The notes below the pieces were generated by a model. That model made no database searches, was not told the DNA's origin, and was given only the letters and a program-made list of their open reading frames with translations. From assembly GCF_001320245.1 (NCBI RefSeq), contig NZ_BCBA01000007.1, forward strand, positions 1-64,000: a stretch of DNA of 64,000 bases, given 5' to 3'. The stretch comes from Pseudomonas sp. NBRC 111124 (lineage in GTDB: Bacteria > Pseudomonadota > Gammaproteobacteria > Pseudomonadales > Pseudomonadaceae). How positions within the stretch are numbered: the stretch's first letter is position 1; every line of letters starts with the position of its first letter. The position numbers and the translations under genes are program-made. Shown piece after piece: positions 20,869 through 28,887 of this stretch.

Positions 20869-21059
20869 CACAAAACTCCCTAGACCAAAGGATCAGGCTA
20901 GCCGTATTACACGATAGGCGGCTAGACCGTAGGTGAAAAAAGCAACAAGATTACTTTTGTTAACAAGAATTACTTGCAATAATGGCAACCCTATCTGTTC
21001 TCGGCCGAACTCGAGGCCTTGGAGAACGCACACTTTCTTCTTCATCAGGTCCGGCCAGC

Positions 21060-22019
21060 ATGACACGTACTCAACCTTCCGCTTCGCCAAACCCGTCGCG
21101 CGCCTGGCGCGCCATCGCCGCGCTGATGTTCAGCCTGGTGCTGGCCCCGGTTGCCATGGCCGATGAGCCTAATACCAATGCCGCCACCCCGGCTGCTGCT
21201 GTCGCGCCAGCTACTCCGGCACCGGCTGCTGCCGAAGGCCAGGCCGCCGCCCCGGTCGATGCACCTGCTGCCGCCGACCCGGCCGTTCAGCAACTGGTTG
21301 AAGACACCTCGCTGGGCATGGCCCATGACCTGTCCCCATGGGGCATGTACAAGAATGCCGACATCGTCGTCAAAATCGTGATGATTGGCCTGGCCATCGC
21401 CTCGATCATCACTTGGACCATCTGGATCGCCAAGGGCTTCGAGCTGATGGGCGCCAAGCGCCGCCTGCGTGGCGAGATCGCCGCGCTGAAGAAGTCGGTG
21501 AGCCTGAAAGAAGCCAGCACCGTCTCCAATAAAGAAGGCACCCTGGCCCACACCCTGGTCCACGATGCCCTCGAAGAGATGCGCCTGTCGGCCAACGCCC
21601 GCGAGAAAGAAGGCATCAAGGAACGCGTCAGCTTCCGCCTGGAGCGCCTGGTAGCCGCCAGCGGCCGCACCATGAGCAGCGGCACCGGCGTGCTCGCCAC
21701 CATCGGTTCCACCGCGCCATTCGTCGGCCTGTTCGGCACCGTGTGGGGCATCATGAACAGCTTCATCGGCATCGCCAAGACCCAGACCACCAACCTCGCC
21801 GTGGTGGCACCAGGTATCGCCGAAGCCCTGCTGGCCACCGCCCTGGGCCTGGTTGCAGCGATTCCCGCCGTCGTCATCTACAACGTCTTTGCCCGCTCCA
21901 TCGCCGGCTACAAGGCACAGGTGTCCGACGCCTCCGCCCAGGTGCTGCTGCTGGTCAGCCGTGATCTGGACCACCAGGGTAGCGACCGCGCCGCCCCGCA
22001 CATGGTGAAAGTGGGGTAA
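21060..22019 (+). CDS. exbB: TonB-system energising proton channel subunit ExbB
   Basis: The 319-residue inner-membrane protein forms, with ExbD, the proton channel that powers TonB. It has the long pseudomonad N-terminus: a signal-like segment ending near VAMADE, an Ala/Pro-rich periplasmic stretch (about residues 35-80), then three membrane helices, the last two in the conserved MotA/TolQ/ExbB domain (ATIGSTAPFVGLFGTVWGI and EALLATALGLVAAIPAVVIYN). I start at the ATG at 21060 behind CAGGT; the frame is open to 20982, but that extension lacks a signal. exbD follows after 3 bases. Confidence 0.95.
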   Translation: MTRTQPSASPNPSRAWRAIAALMFSLVLAPVAMADEPNTNAATPAAAVAPATPAPAAAEGQAAAPVDAPAAADPAVQQLVEDTSLGMAHDLSPWGMYKNADIVVKIVMIGLAIASIITWTIWIAKGFELMGAKRRLRGEIAALKKSVSLKEASTVSNKEGTLAHTLVHDALEEMRLSANAREKEGIKERVSFRLERLVAASGRTMSSGTGVLATIGSTAPFVGLFGTVWGIMNSFIGIAKTQTTNLAVVAPGIAEALLATALGLVAAIPAVVIYNVFARSIAGYKAQVSDASAQVLLLVSRDLDHQGSDRAAPHMVKVG

Positions 22020-22022
22020 ACC

Positions 22023-22451
22023 ATGGGCCTGCATCTCAACGAAGGTGGCGATGACCTCGCCGAGAACCACGAAATCAACGTCACGCCATTCATCGACGTG
22101 ATGCTGGTGCTGCTGATCATCTTCATGGTCGCAGCCCCCCTGGCCACGGTCGACATCAAGGTCGACCTGCCAGCCTCGACGGCCAAGCCGGCACCGAGGC
22201 CGGAAAAGCCCGTGTTCGTCAGCGTCAAGGCCGACCAGAAGCTGTATGTCGGCGACGATCAGGTACCTACCCCCGACCAGCTTGGCCCGATGCTCGACGC
22301 CAAGACCAAGGGCGACAAGGAAACCACCATCTTCTTCCAGGCCGACAAGGGCGTGGATTACGGTGACCTGATGGAAGTGATGAACAACATGCGCGGGGCC
22401 GGCTACCTGAAAGTCGGCTTGGTCGGACTCGAGACGGCAGCCAAGAAATGA
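22023..22451 (+). CDS. exbD: TonB-system energising subunit ExbD
   Basis: A 142-residue single-span inner-membrane protein. The essential membrane Asp is in VTPFIDVMLVLLIIFMV (about residue 25), followed by a periplasmic domain with SVKADQKLYVGDD and the ILxADKGVDYGDLMEVM-like block. It forms the proton path with ExbB. Its end overlaps tonB by four bases (ATGA), indicating coupled translation. Confidence 0.96.
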   Translation: MGLHLNEGGDDLAENHEINVTPFIDVMLVLLIIFMVAAPLATVDIKVDLPASTAKPAPRPEKPVFVSVKADQKLYVGDDQVPTPDQLGPMLDAKTKGDKETTIFFQADKGVDYGDLMEVMNNMRGAGYLKVGLVGLETAAKK

Positions 22452-23179
22452 CGAAAACGCGCTCAAACGTGGCGCGCTACGGTGGCAGCCTGGCGATCGT
22501 GCTGGGCGTGCACGTGGTCGCCGTGCTGCTGACGCTCAACTGGTCGGTGCCACAGGCCATCGAGCTGCCCCCGGCAGCCATGATGGTCGAACTGGCACCG
22601 CTGCCCGAGCCCGCGCCGCCGCCACCACCGAAAGCCGCCCCGCAGCCACCGGCACCGGTCGAAGAACCGCCGTTGCCAAAGCTGGTCGAGGCGCCGAAGC
22701 CGAAGATCGCCATCGCCAAGCCGCCCAAGCCGAAGCCCAAGCCTCAACCACCGAAGCCTGAGAAGAAGCCCGAGCCGCCGAAGGATGAGCCGGCCAAGGA
22801 ACAGGTAGCTGACACGCCGCCAAGCAACACGCCACCGCAGAAGTCGGCGGCACCGGCGCCAAGTATCGCCTCCAACAGCCAAGCGCTGCCAACTTGGCAG
22901 AGCGACCTGCTGCGCCACCTGGCGAAGTACAAGCGCTACCCGGAGGACGCCCGCCGCCGAGGCCTGCAAGGCATCAACCGCCTGCGCTTCGTGGTCGACG
23001 CCGAAGGTAAAGTGGTGTCCTACTCCATGGCAGGCGGCTCCGGCAGCGCGGCTCTGGACCGGGCGACCATGGAAATGATCCGCCGCGCTGGCACGGTACC
23101 CAAGCCGCCGGCTGAGCTGCTGACCAATGGCACGATCGAGGTAGTGGCACCGTTCGTCTACTCGCTGGACCGTCGCTGA
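22448..23179 (+). CDS. tonB: TonB energy-transducing protein
   Basis: The 243-residue protein links the ExbBD motor to outer-membrane receptors for siderophores and other ligands. One N-terminal membrane helix (about residues 12-32, with the conserved Ser-His spacing SLAIVLGVHVV) precedes a rigid Pro/Lys-rich periplasmic spacer (about 50-140, EPAPPPPPK then repeated PKPKP). The C-terminal TonB domain (about 155-243) has KYKRYPEDARRRGLQG, the receptor-contacting YP motif. It is the third gene of exbB-exbD-tonB. Confidence 0.96.
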   Translation: MTKTRSNVARYGGSLAIVLGVHVVAVLLTLNWSVPQAIELPPAAMMVELAPLPEPAPPPPPKAAPQPPAPVEEPPLPKLVEAPKPKIAIAKPPKPKPKPQPPKPEKKPEPPKDEPAKEQVADTPPSNTPPQKSAAPAPSIASNSQALPTWQSDLLRHLAKYKRYPEDARRRGLQGINRLRFVVDAEGKVVSYSMAGGSGSAALDRATMEMIRRAGTVPKPPAELLTNGTIEVVAPFVYSLDRR

Positions 23180-23212
23180 TACTTTTGTTTCTGTCACAAA
23201 TCGGCAAGTCTG

Positions 23213-23275
23213 ATAACGTGCGTCTATCGATTGCAGCCGCTATGCTGGGCCCGCAACTTCATGGACGCACGTTAT
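23213..23275. promoter_or_regulatory. 12-base perfect inverted repeat bracketing the oxyR leader
   Basis: ATAACGTGCGTC (23213-23224) and GACGCACGTTAT (23264-23275) are exact complements 39 bases apart. The second arm covers the ribosome-binding region and the first two bases of the oxyR ATG. It could be a start-occluding mRNA hairpin or a spaced operator. Confidence 0.6.
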
Positions 23276-24200
23276 GACCCTCACAGAATTACGCTACATC
23301 GTCACGCTCGCCCAGGAGCAGCACTTCGGCCATGCTGCCGAGCGCTGCCACGTCAGCCAGCCGACCCTGTCGGTCGGTGTGAAGAAGCTTGAGGACGAGC
23401 TGGGCGTGCTGATCTTCGAGCGCAGCAAGAGCGCGGTGCGCCTGACCCCGGTCGGCGAAAGTATCGTGGCCCAGGCGCAGAAGGTACTGGAGCAGGCCCA
23501 GGGCATTCGCGAACTGGCTCAGGCCGGCAAGAACCAGCTGACCGCCCCGCTCAAGGTCGGCGCCATCTACACCGTCGGCCCGTACCTGTTCCCGCACCTC
23601 ATTCCACAGCTGCACCGGGTTGCGCCGCAGATGCCGCTGTACATCGAAGAAAACTTCACCCACGTGCTGCGCGAGAAGCTGCGCAACGGCGAGCTGGACG
23701 CGGTGATCATCGCCCTGCCGTTCAACGAGGCCGATGTGCTGACCCTGCCGCTGTACGACGAGCCCTTCTGTGCGCTGATGCCGGCCGACCACCCGTGGAC
23801 GGCGAAGAAGACCATCGATACCGCCATGCTCAACGACAAGAGCCTGCTGCTGCTCGGCGAGGGCCACTGTTTCCGCGACCAGGTGCTGGAAGCCTGCCCG
23901 ACGCTGAACAAAGGTGGCGAAGGCTCCAGGCACACCACGGTCGAATCCAGCTCGCTGGAAACCATCCGCCACATGGTCGCGTCCGGCCTGGGTGTGTCGA
24001 TCCTGCCGCTGTCGGCCGTACACAGCCATCATTACGCGCCTGGGGTCATCGAAGTGCGTCCGCTTACCCCGCCAGCGCCGTTCCGCACCGTGGCCATTGC
24101 CTGGCGCGCCAGCTTCCCGCGGCCGAAGGCGATTGAGATCCTTGCCGACTCGATCCGCCTTTGCTCGGTGGCCAAGCCACCCGTGGAACAACCGGCCTGA
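23274..24200 (+). CDS. oxyR: Hydrogen peroxide-responsive LysR-type regulator OxyR
   Basis: The 308-residue regulator activates catalase and alkyl hydroperoxide reductase genes when oxidised by peroxide. The HTH (residues 1-60, AAERCHVSQPTLSVGVKKLE) and the two redox cysteines Cys199 and Cys208 (GHCFRDQVLEACP) match E. coli OxyR in position. recG starts 3 bases after the stop; the oxyR-recG operon is a known pseudomonad arrangement in which recG depends on the oxyR transcript. The start codon overlaps one arm of an inverted repeat. Confidence 0.97.
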   Translation: MTLTELRYIVTLAQEQHFGHAAERCHVSQPTLSVGVKKLEDELGVLIFERSKSAVRLTPVGESIVAQAQKVLEQAQGIRELAQAGKNQLTAPLKVGAIYTVGPYLFPHLIPQLHRVAPQMPLYIEENFTHVLREKLRNGELDAVIIALPFNEADVLTLPLYDEPFCALMPADHPWTAKKTIDTAMLNDKSLLLLGEGHCFRDQVLEACPTLNKGGEGSRHTTVESSSLETIRHMVASGLGVSILPLSAVHSHHYAPGVIEVRPLTPPAPFRTVAIAWRASFPRPKAIEILADSIRLCSVAKPPVEQPA

Positions 24201-24203
24201 TCC

Positions 24204-26282
24204 ATGAGTGAGTTGTCGAAGGTCTCGGTCACGGCGCTCAAGGGCGTAGGCGATGCCATGGCGGAAAAACTCGCCAAGGTCGGCTTGGAGAACCTGCAGG
24301 ACGTGCTGTTTCACCTGCCCTTGCGCTATCAGGACCGCACCCGCGTGGTGCCGATCGGCCAGTTGCGCCCGGGCCAGGACGCAGTGATCGAGGGCGTGGT
24401 CAGCGGTGCCGACGTGACCATGGGCAAGCGCCGCAGCCTGGTGGTACGTCTGGGTGACGGCACAGGTGTGCTGAGCCTGCGCTTCTACCACTTCAGTAAT
24501 GCGCAGAAGGAAGGCCTCAAGCGTGGCACCCACCTGCGCTGCTATGGCGAAGCCCGCCCCGGCGCTTCTGGGCTGGAGATCTACCACCCGGAGTACCGTG
24601 CGCTGAATGGCGACGAGCCGGCGCCACCGGTGGAGCAGACCCTGACGCCGATCTACCCGTCCACCGAAGGCCTTACCCAACAGCGCCTGCGCCAGCTCTG
24701 CCAGCAGAGCCTGGGCATGCTCGGCCCGCGCAGCCTGCCCGATTGGCTGCCCGACGAGCTGGCCCGCGACTACCACCTGGCGCCGCTGGACGATGCCATC
24801 CGCTACCTGCACAACCCGCCGGCCGACGCCGACCTCGACGAGCTCGCCGAAGGCCAGCACTGGGCCCAGCACCGCCTGGCCTTCGAAGAGCTGCTGACAC
24901 ACCAACTGTCGCAACAACGCCTGCGCGAGAGCCTGCGCAGCCTGCGGGCGCCGGTACTGCCCAAGGCCAAGCGTCTGCAGGCGCAATACCTGGCCAACCT
25001 CGGTTTCAAGCCGACCGGTGCGCAGCAGCGGGTGGCCAACGAAATCGCCTATGACCTCAGCCAGCACGAGCCCATGATGCGTCTGGTGCAGGGGGATGTC
25101 GGCGCCGGCAAGACCGTGGTCGCCGCCCTTGCCGCACTGCAGGCCCTGGAGGCCGGCTACCAGGTGGCGCTGATGGCGCCCACCGAGATCCTTGCCGAGC
25201 AACACTACATCACCTTCAAGCGCTGGCTGGAGCCACTGGGCATCGAAGTCGCCTGGCTGGCCGGCAAGCTCAAGGGCAAGGCCCGCGCCAGCGCGCTGGA
25301 GCAGATCGCTGGCGGCGCGCCAATGGTGGTCGGTACCCACGCGTTGTTCCAGGAAGAAGTGCGCTTCAAGCACCTGGCCCTGGCAATCATCGACGAACAG
25401 CACCGTTTCGGCGTTCAACAGCGCCTGGCCCTGCGCAAGAAAGGCGTGGCCGGCGAACTGTGCCCGCACCAGCTGATCATGACCGCCACACCCATCCCGC
25501 GCACCCTGGCCATGAGCGCCTATGCCGACCTCGACACTTCGGTACTCGACGAGTTGCCGCCAGGGCGCACGCCGGTAAATACCGTGCTGGTCGCCGACAG
25601 CCGCCGCTTCGAGGTGGTCGAGCGGGTCCGCGCCGCCTGCGCCGAAGGGCGCCAGGCCTACTGGGTGTGCACGCTGATCGAAGAATCCGAAGAGCTGACC
25701 TGCCAGGCGGCCGAGAGCACCTTCGAAGACCTTGCCAGCGCCCTCGGCGAACTGCGCGTGGGCCTGATCCACGGCCGCATGAAGCCTGCAGAAAAAGCCG
25801 AGGTGATGGCCGAGTTCAAGCAAGGCAACCTGCAACTGCTGGTCGCCACCACGGTGATCGAAGTCGGCGTGGACGTGCCCAACGCCAGCCTGATGATCAT
25901 CGAGAACCCCGAGCGCCTGGGCCTGGCCCAGCTGCACCAGCTGCGTGGCCGGGTGGGTCGGGGCAGCGCGGCGAGCCACTGCGTGCTGCTGTATCACCCG
26001 CCGCTGTCGCAGATCGGCCGCGAACGCCTGGGGATCATGCGGGAGACCAACGATGGCTTCATCATCGCCGAGAAAGACCTCGAACTGCGCGGGCCCGGCG
26101 AAATGCTCGGCACACGCCAGACCGGCCTGCTGCAGTTCAAGGTCGCCGACCTGATGCGCGACGCCGACCTGCTGCCGGCCGTACGTGACGCTGCCCAGGC
26201 GCTGCTGGCACGCTGGCCCGACCACGTCAGCCCGCTACTCGACCGCTGGCTGCGTCACGGCCAGCAATATGGCCAGGTGTGA
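24204..26282 (+). CDS. recG: ATP-dependent DNA helicase RecG
   Basis: The 692-residue helicase remodels stalled replication forks and Holliday junctions. Order: N-terminal wedge (OB-fold) domain (about 1-250), helicase domain 1 with Walker A GDVGAGKTVVA (about 295) and DEQHRFG box II (about 400), the TATPIPRT motif III, helicase domain 2 ending in QLRGRVGRG, and the C-terminal TRG region with RETNDGFIIAEKDLELRGPGE. Length and motifs are complete. It sits directly behind oxyR with no room for a separate terminator. Confidence 0.97.
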   Translation: MSELSKVSVTALKGVGDAMAEKLAKVGLENLQDVLFHLPLRYQDRTRVVPIGQLRPGQDAVIEGVVSGADVTMGKRRSLVVRLGDGTGVLSLRFYHFSNAQKEGLKRGTHLRCYGEARPGASGLEIYHPEYRALNGDEPAPPVEQTLTPIYPSTEGLTQQRLRQLCQQSLGMLGPRSLPDWLPDELARDYHLAPLDDAIRYLHNPPADADLDELAEGQHWAQHRLAFEELLTHQLSQQRLRESLRSLRAPVLPKAKRLQAQYLANLGFKPTGAQQRVANEIAYDLSQHEPMMRLVQGDVGAGKTVVAALAALQALEAGYQVALMAPTEILAEQHYITFKRWLEPLGIEVAWLAGKLKGKARASALEQIAGGAPMVVGTHALFQEEVRFKHLALAIIDEQHRFGVQQRLALRKKGVAGELCPHQLIMTATPIPRTLAMSAYADLDTSVLDELPPGRTPVNTVLVADSRRFEVVERVRAACAEGRQAYWVCTLIEESEELTCQAAESTFEDLASALGELRVGLIHGRMKPAEKAEVMAEFKQGNLQLLVATTVIEVGVDVPNASLMIIENPERLGLAQLHQLRGRVGRGSAASHCVLLYHPPLSQIGRERLGIMRETNDGFIIAEKDLELRGPGEMLGTRQTGLLQFKVADLMRDADLLPAVRDAAQALLARWPDHVSPLLDRWLRHGQQYGQV

Positions 26283-26360
26283 CGCCTGTCCCAGAATGGA
26301 TCCAGCTTGGCCGACAGGCTGGTTATACTTCGCGTTTAAAAGAATTTGTGGATACAGACC

Positions 26361-27764
26361 ATGACTGAAGTTGCCCTGGACACCGCAACCCCCCACGCAC
26401 CGTCTGTTATCCGGCTGTTGCTCGAAAAACTGCACGTGGCCTTTGAGGAGGTGGCGGACTATCCAGCGCTGCCAGCCGCGTCACGCGTGCAGGCGATCCT
26501 GCTCGATGACGAGGTCGGCGCCCTGCTGGTGCTGTTCCCGCAGAGCAAGCTGCTGGACCTCAGCCGCCTCGAAGAGCTGACCGGCCGCAAGCTCAAGGCC
26601 GTGCCATTGCCACGCCTGAAGCAGATGCTCGATAAGCACCAGCTCAAGGCCTTGCCGGCTATCCCGGCGCTGACCAGCTCGCCCTGCCTGTATGAAGGCA
26701 AATTGCTCGAGGCCGAACACCTGTTCATTCAGTCCGGCGAAGCCGGACTGCTGCTGAAAGTGCACCGTGATGACTTCAAGCGCATGCTCGCCAAGGCCAG
26801 CGCCGGCAGTTTCGGCCAGCCGGTGCGCGACATCCGCCCCAATCTCGATCGCCCGGATGACGACCGCAAGGAGATCACCGAGGCTGTTCAAGCGTTCACG
26901 GCCCGGCGCATCCAGAAGCGTCTGGAAGAGACCATCGAGATCCCGCCACTGGCCGACACCGCGCAGAAGATCATCAAACTGCGGGTCGACCCCAACGCCA
27001 GCATCGACGACATCACCGGTGTGGTCGAAACCGACCCGGCCCTGGCCGCCCAAGTGGTCAGCTGGGCCGCTTCGCCCTATTACGCCTCACCTGGCAAGAT
27101 CCGCTCGGTGGAAGACGCCATCGTCCGCGTACTGGGCTTCGACCTGGTGATCAACCTGGCCCTGGGCCTGGCGTTGGGCAAGACCCTGAGCCTGCCCAAG
27201 GACCACCCGCAGCAGGCTACGCCGTACTGGCAGCAGTCGATCTACACCGCTGCCATCATTGAAGGCCTGACCCGCGCCATGCCCCGCGCCGAACGCCCGG
27301 AATCCGGTCTGACCTACCTGGCGGGGCTGCTGCACAACTTCGGCTACCTGCTGCTTGCACACGTGTTCCCGCCACACTTCTCGCTGATCTGCCGCCATCT
27401 GGAGGTCAACCCGCACCTGTGCCATACCTACGTGGAACAGCACCTGCTGGGCATCAGCCGCGAACAGATCGGCGCCTGGCTGATGAAGCTGTGGGACATG
27501 CCCGAAGAGCTGTCGACCGCGCTGCGCTTCCAGCATGACCCGGCTTATGACGGCGAGTTTTCGGCCTACCCGAACCTGGTGTGCCTGGCGACCCGGCTGC
27601 TGCGCTCGCGCGGTATCGGCTCGGGGCCACAAGAGCAGATTCCAGATGAGTTGTTGGAGCGCTTGGGGATCACCCGGGACAAAGCCGAAGATGTGGTGAA
27701 CAAGGTGCTCGAGGCGGAGGCCTTGCTGCGCGATCTGGCGTCGCAGCTCAACGCTCCACATTGA
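26361..27764 (+). CDS. Aminoacyl-tRNA deacylase-like / HDOD fusion protein
   Basis: A 467-residue two-part protein. Residues 1-150 resemble the YbaK/ProX editing domain (IRLLLEKLHVAFEEVADY at the start, then ILLDDEVGALLVLFP and LSRLEELTGRKLKAVP). Residues about 185-385 form an HDOD domain (ETIEIPPLADTAQKIIKLRVDPNASIDDI, LAAQVVSWAASPYYASPGKI, and YLAGLLHNFGYLLLAHVFP). HDOD domains are degenerate HD domains common in signalling proteins. The ATG at 26361 has a weak ribosome site; a TTG at 26346 is the only nearby alternative. Function is unknown; it is monocistronic and conserved in pseudomonads as far as I recall. Confidence 0.85.
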   Translation: MTEVALDTATPHAPSVIRLLLEKLHVAFEEVADYPALPAASRVQAILLDDEVGALLVLFPQSKLLDLSRLEELTGRKLKAVPLPRLKQMLDKHQLKALPAIPALTSSPCLYEGKLLEAEHLFIQSGEAGLLLKVHRDDFKRMLAKASAGSFGQPVRDIRPNLDRPDDDRKEITEAVQAFTARRIQKRLEETIEIPPLADTAQKIIKLRVDPNASIDDITGVVETDPALAAQVVSWAASPYYASPGKIRSVEDAIVRVLGFDLVINLALGLALGKTLSLPKDHPQQATPYWQQSIYTAAIIEGLTRAMPRAERPESGLTYLAGLLHNFGYLLLAHVFPPHFSLICRHLEVNPHLCHTYVEQHLLGISREQIGAWLMKLWDMPEELSTALRFQHDPAYDGEFSAYPNLVCLATRLLRSRGIGSGPQEQIPDELLERLGITRDKAEDVVNKVLEAEALLRDLASQLNAPH

Positions 27765-27770
27765 GCCATT

Positions 27771-27874
27771 GGGGCTGCTCTGCAGCCCTTTCGCGACACA
27801 AGGCCGCTCCTACAGGGGATCGCATACGTCTGCAGGAGCGGCCTTGTGTCGCGAAAGGGGCGCAAAGCGCTCCC
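27771..27874. repeat. Inverted pair of REP elements (ACACAAGG subtype)
   Basis: CCCTTTCGCGACACAAGGCC (27786-27805) is inverted at 27839-27858, with CTCCTACAG and CTGCAGGAG flanks. It is the same subtype as the pair at 19870 and separates convergent genes. Confidence 0.9.
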
Positions 27875-27881
27875 AGCGGTT

Positions 27882-28256
27882 TCAGCTTTTTTTCTTGGGT
27901 TTCAGGTACTTCATCAGCCCTTGGAACCACATCACCAGCGCCGGATTACCCTTGATCTGTATGTTCTTGTCCTGAATGCCTTGCATGAACGCCAACTGCT
28001 TGTTACCCGCCTGCATCGTGGCAAAGCCGTAAGCGGCATCCTTGAAGGCGATGGCAAATGCCGGCTGCGGATGGCTGCCGCCCTTGCTGCTGATGCGTTC
28101 GCCGCTGACGATGAAGTGCCGCGCCACCTTGCCGTCCAGCGTCTGCATCTGGAACACCAGGTCCTTGTCCTTGAGTTGCTGCTGGAACGCCGGGTTGTTG
28201 CGGCTGGCCCTGGCCATCAGCAGCCCCATGGCCCAAAGAAGAAAGCGAAACTTCAT
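27882..28256 (-). CDS. Small SCP2 (sterol carrier)-like protein
   Basis: A 124-residue product, lysine-rich at the C-terminus (KPKKKS). The segment QLAFMQGIQDKNIQIKGNPALVMWFQGL matches the C-terminal pattern of SCP2 lipid-binding domains (AFxxGxxxIxGN..L). A hydrophobic start (MKFRFLLWAMGLLMA) could be a poor signal anchor or part of the first helix. I chose the ATG at 28256; the open frame reaches 28322. No enzyme role can be named. SCP2-like domains bind acyl chains or quinone precursors in other proteins, which makes a lipid role plausible but unproven. Confidence 0.75.
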   Translation of the reverse strand: MKFRFLLWAMGLLMARASRNNPAFQQQLKDKDLVFQMQTLDGKVARHFIVSGERISSKGGSHPQPAFAIAFKDAAYGFATMQAGNKQLAFMQGIQDKNIQIKGNPALVMWFQGLMKYLKPKKKS

Positions 28257-28353
28257 CAACGCGCCTCGAATAAAAAATGACTGAAGCGCGCAGTTTATCC
28301 TTTTCCTGAACAAATTATGCAAGTTCGCAACATTTACCTTCCAGAATGCATAA

Positions 28354-28373
28354 CGGGCGCCCTAGGGCGCCCG
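28354..28373. terminator. Palindrome downstream of the HU gene
   Basis: CGGGCGCCC and GGGCGCCCG pair over 9 bases around TA, 30 bases beyond the HU stop on the minus strand. No T-tract follows, so it is a weak terminator candidate. Confidence 0.55.
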
Positions 28374-28402
28374 CTTGGATGACACTGAGGGTCAGCCGCC
28401 GA

Positions 28403-28699
28403 TCACTTTTTCTTGGCTGGCTTGGCGGGCACGTTGACGCTGTCGCGCAGGTTCTTGCCAGGCTTGAAGGCAACGGTGTTGCTGGCCTTGATCTTCACCG
28501 GCTCACCCGTTTGCGGGTTCTTGCCAGTGCGGGCACCACGATGACGTTTTTCAAAGGTGCCGAAACCGACCAGGGTGACCGTGTCCTTGTCCAGGGCACC
28601 GGTGATGCTGTCGAGAATGGCATTCAGCACCTGGTTGGCCTTTTCCTTGGTCAGGTCGGCCTTTTCGGCGATGACAGCGGCGAGTTCTGGTTTACGCAT
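28403..28699 (-). CDS. hupA: DNA-binding protein HU (alpha type)
   Basis: A 98-residue nucleoid protein of the HU/IHF family. The family signature GFGTFEKRHRGARTGKNPQTGE (residues about 46-67) includes the minor-groove arm with NPQTGEPVKI. The C-terminal tail VPAKPAKKK is lysine-rich, as in Pseudomonas HU paralogues. The N-terminus MRKPELAAVIAEKADLTKEKA is standard. AGAGG lies about 8 bases before the ATG. It binds and bends DNA without strong sequence preference; pseudomonads carry several HU genes, so the paralogue letter is from synteny. Confidence 0.93.
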   Translation of the reverse strand: MRKPELAAVIAEKADLTKEKANQVLNAILDSITGALDKDTVTLVGFGTFEKRHRGARTGKNPQTGEPVKIKASNTVAFKPGKNLRDSVNVPAKPAKKK

Positions 28700-28887
28700 A
28701 GTGAAGCCTCTTTGACGGGATTTCTTGTTGTTATTGCCGTGCTGCCATCGAAGCAGCGTTCAAGGCACCGCAGGCTCTAATCTGCGGCAGACGGAACTGA
28801 GAATGGCACGCCCACCGAGGCCGCGCCAGTATCTGCGCGGCCATTGTGCTGGCAACAACAGGATAAATCCGACAGAACGCCCGCTAT

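Noticed and set aside
20941..21000. Canonical Fur box upstream of exbB
   Set aside because: The AT-rich patch does not give a convincing match to the 19-base Fur consensus; only the direct repeats are reported.
22600..22860. Proline/lysine codon repeats as a possible DNA repeat element
   Set aside because: They encode the rigid periplasmic spacer of TonB, a normal family feature.
23289..26225. 978-residue open frame antisense to oxyR and recG
   Set aside because: It is a shadow of two clear genes in high-GC DNA; the translation is His/Gln/Gly/Ala-rich low-complexity protein with no family motif or ribosome site.
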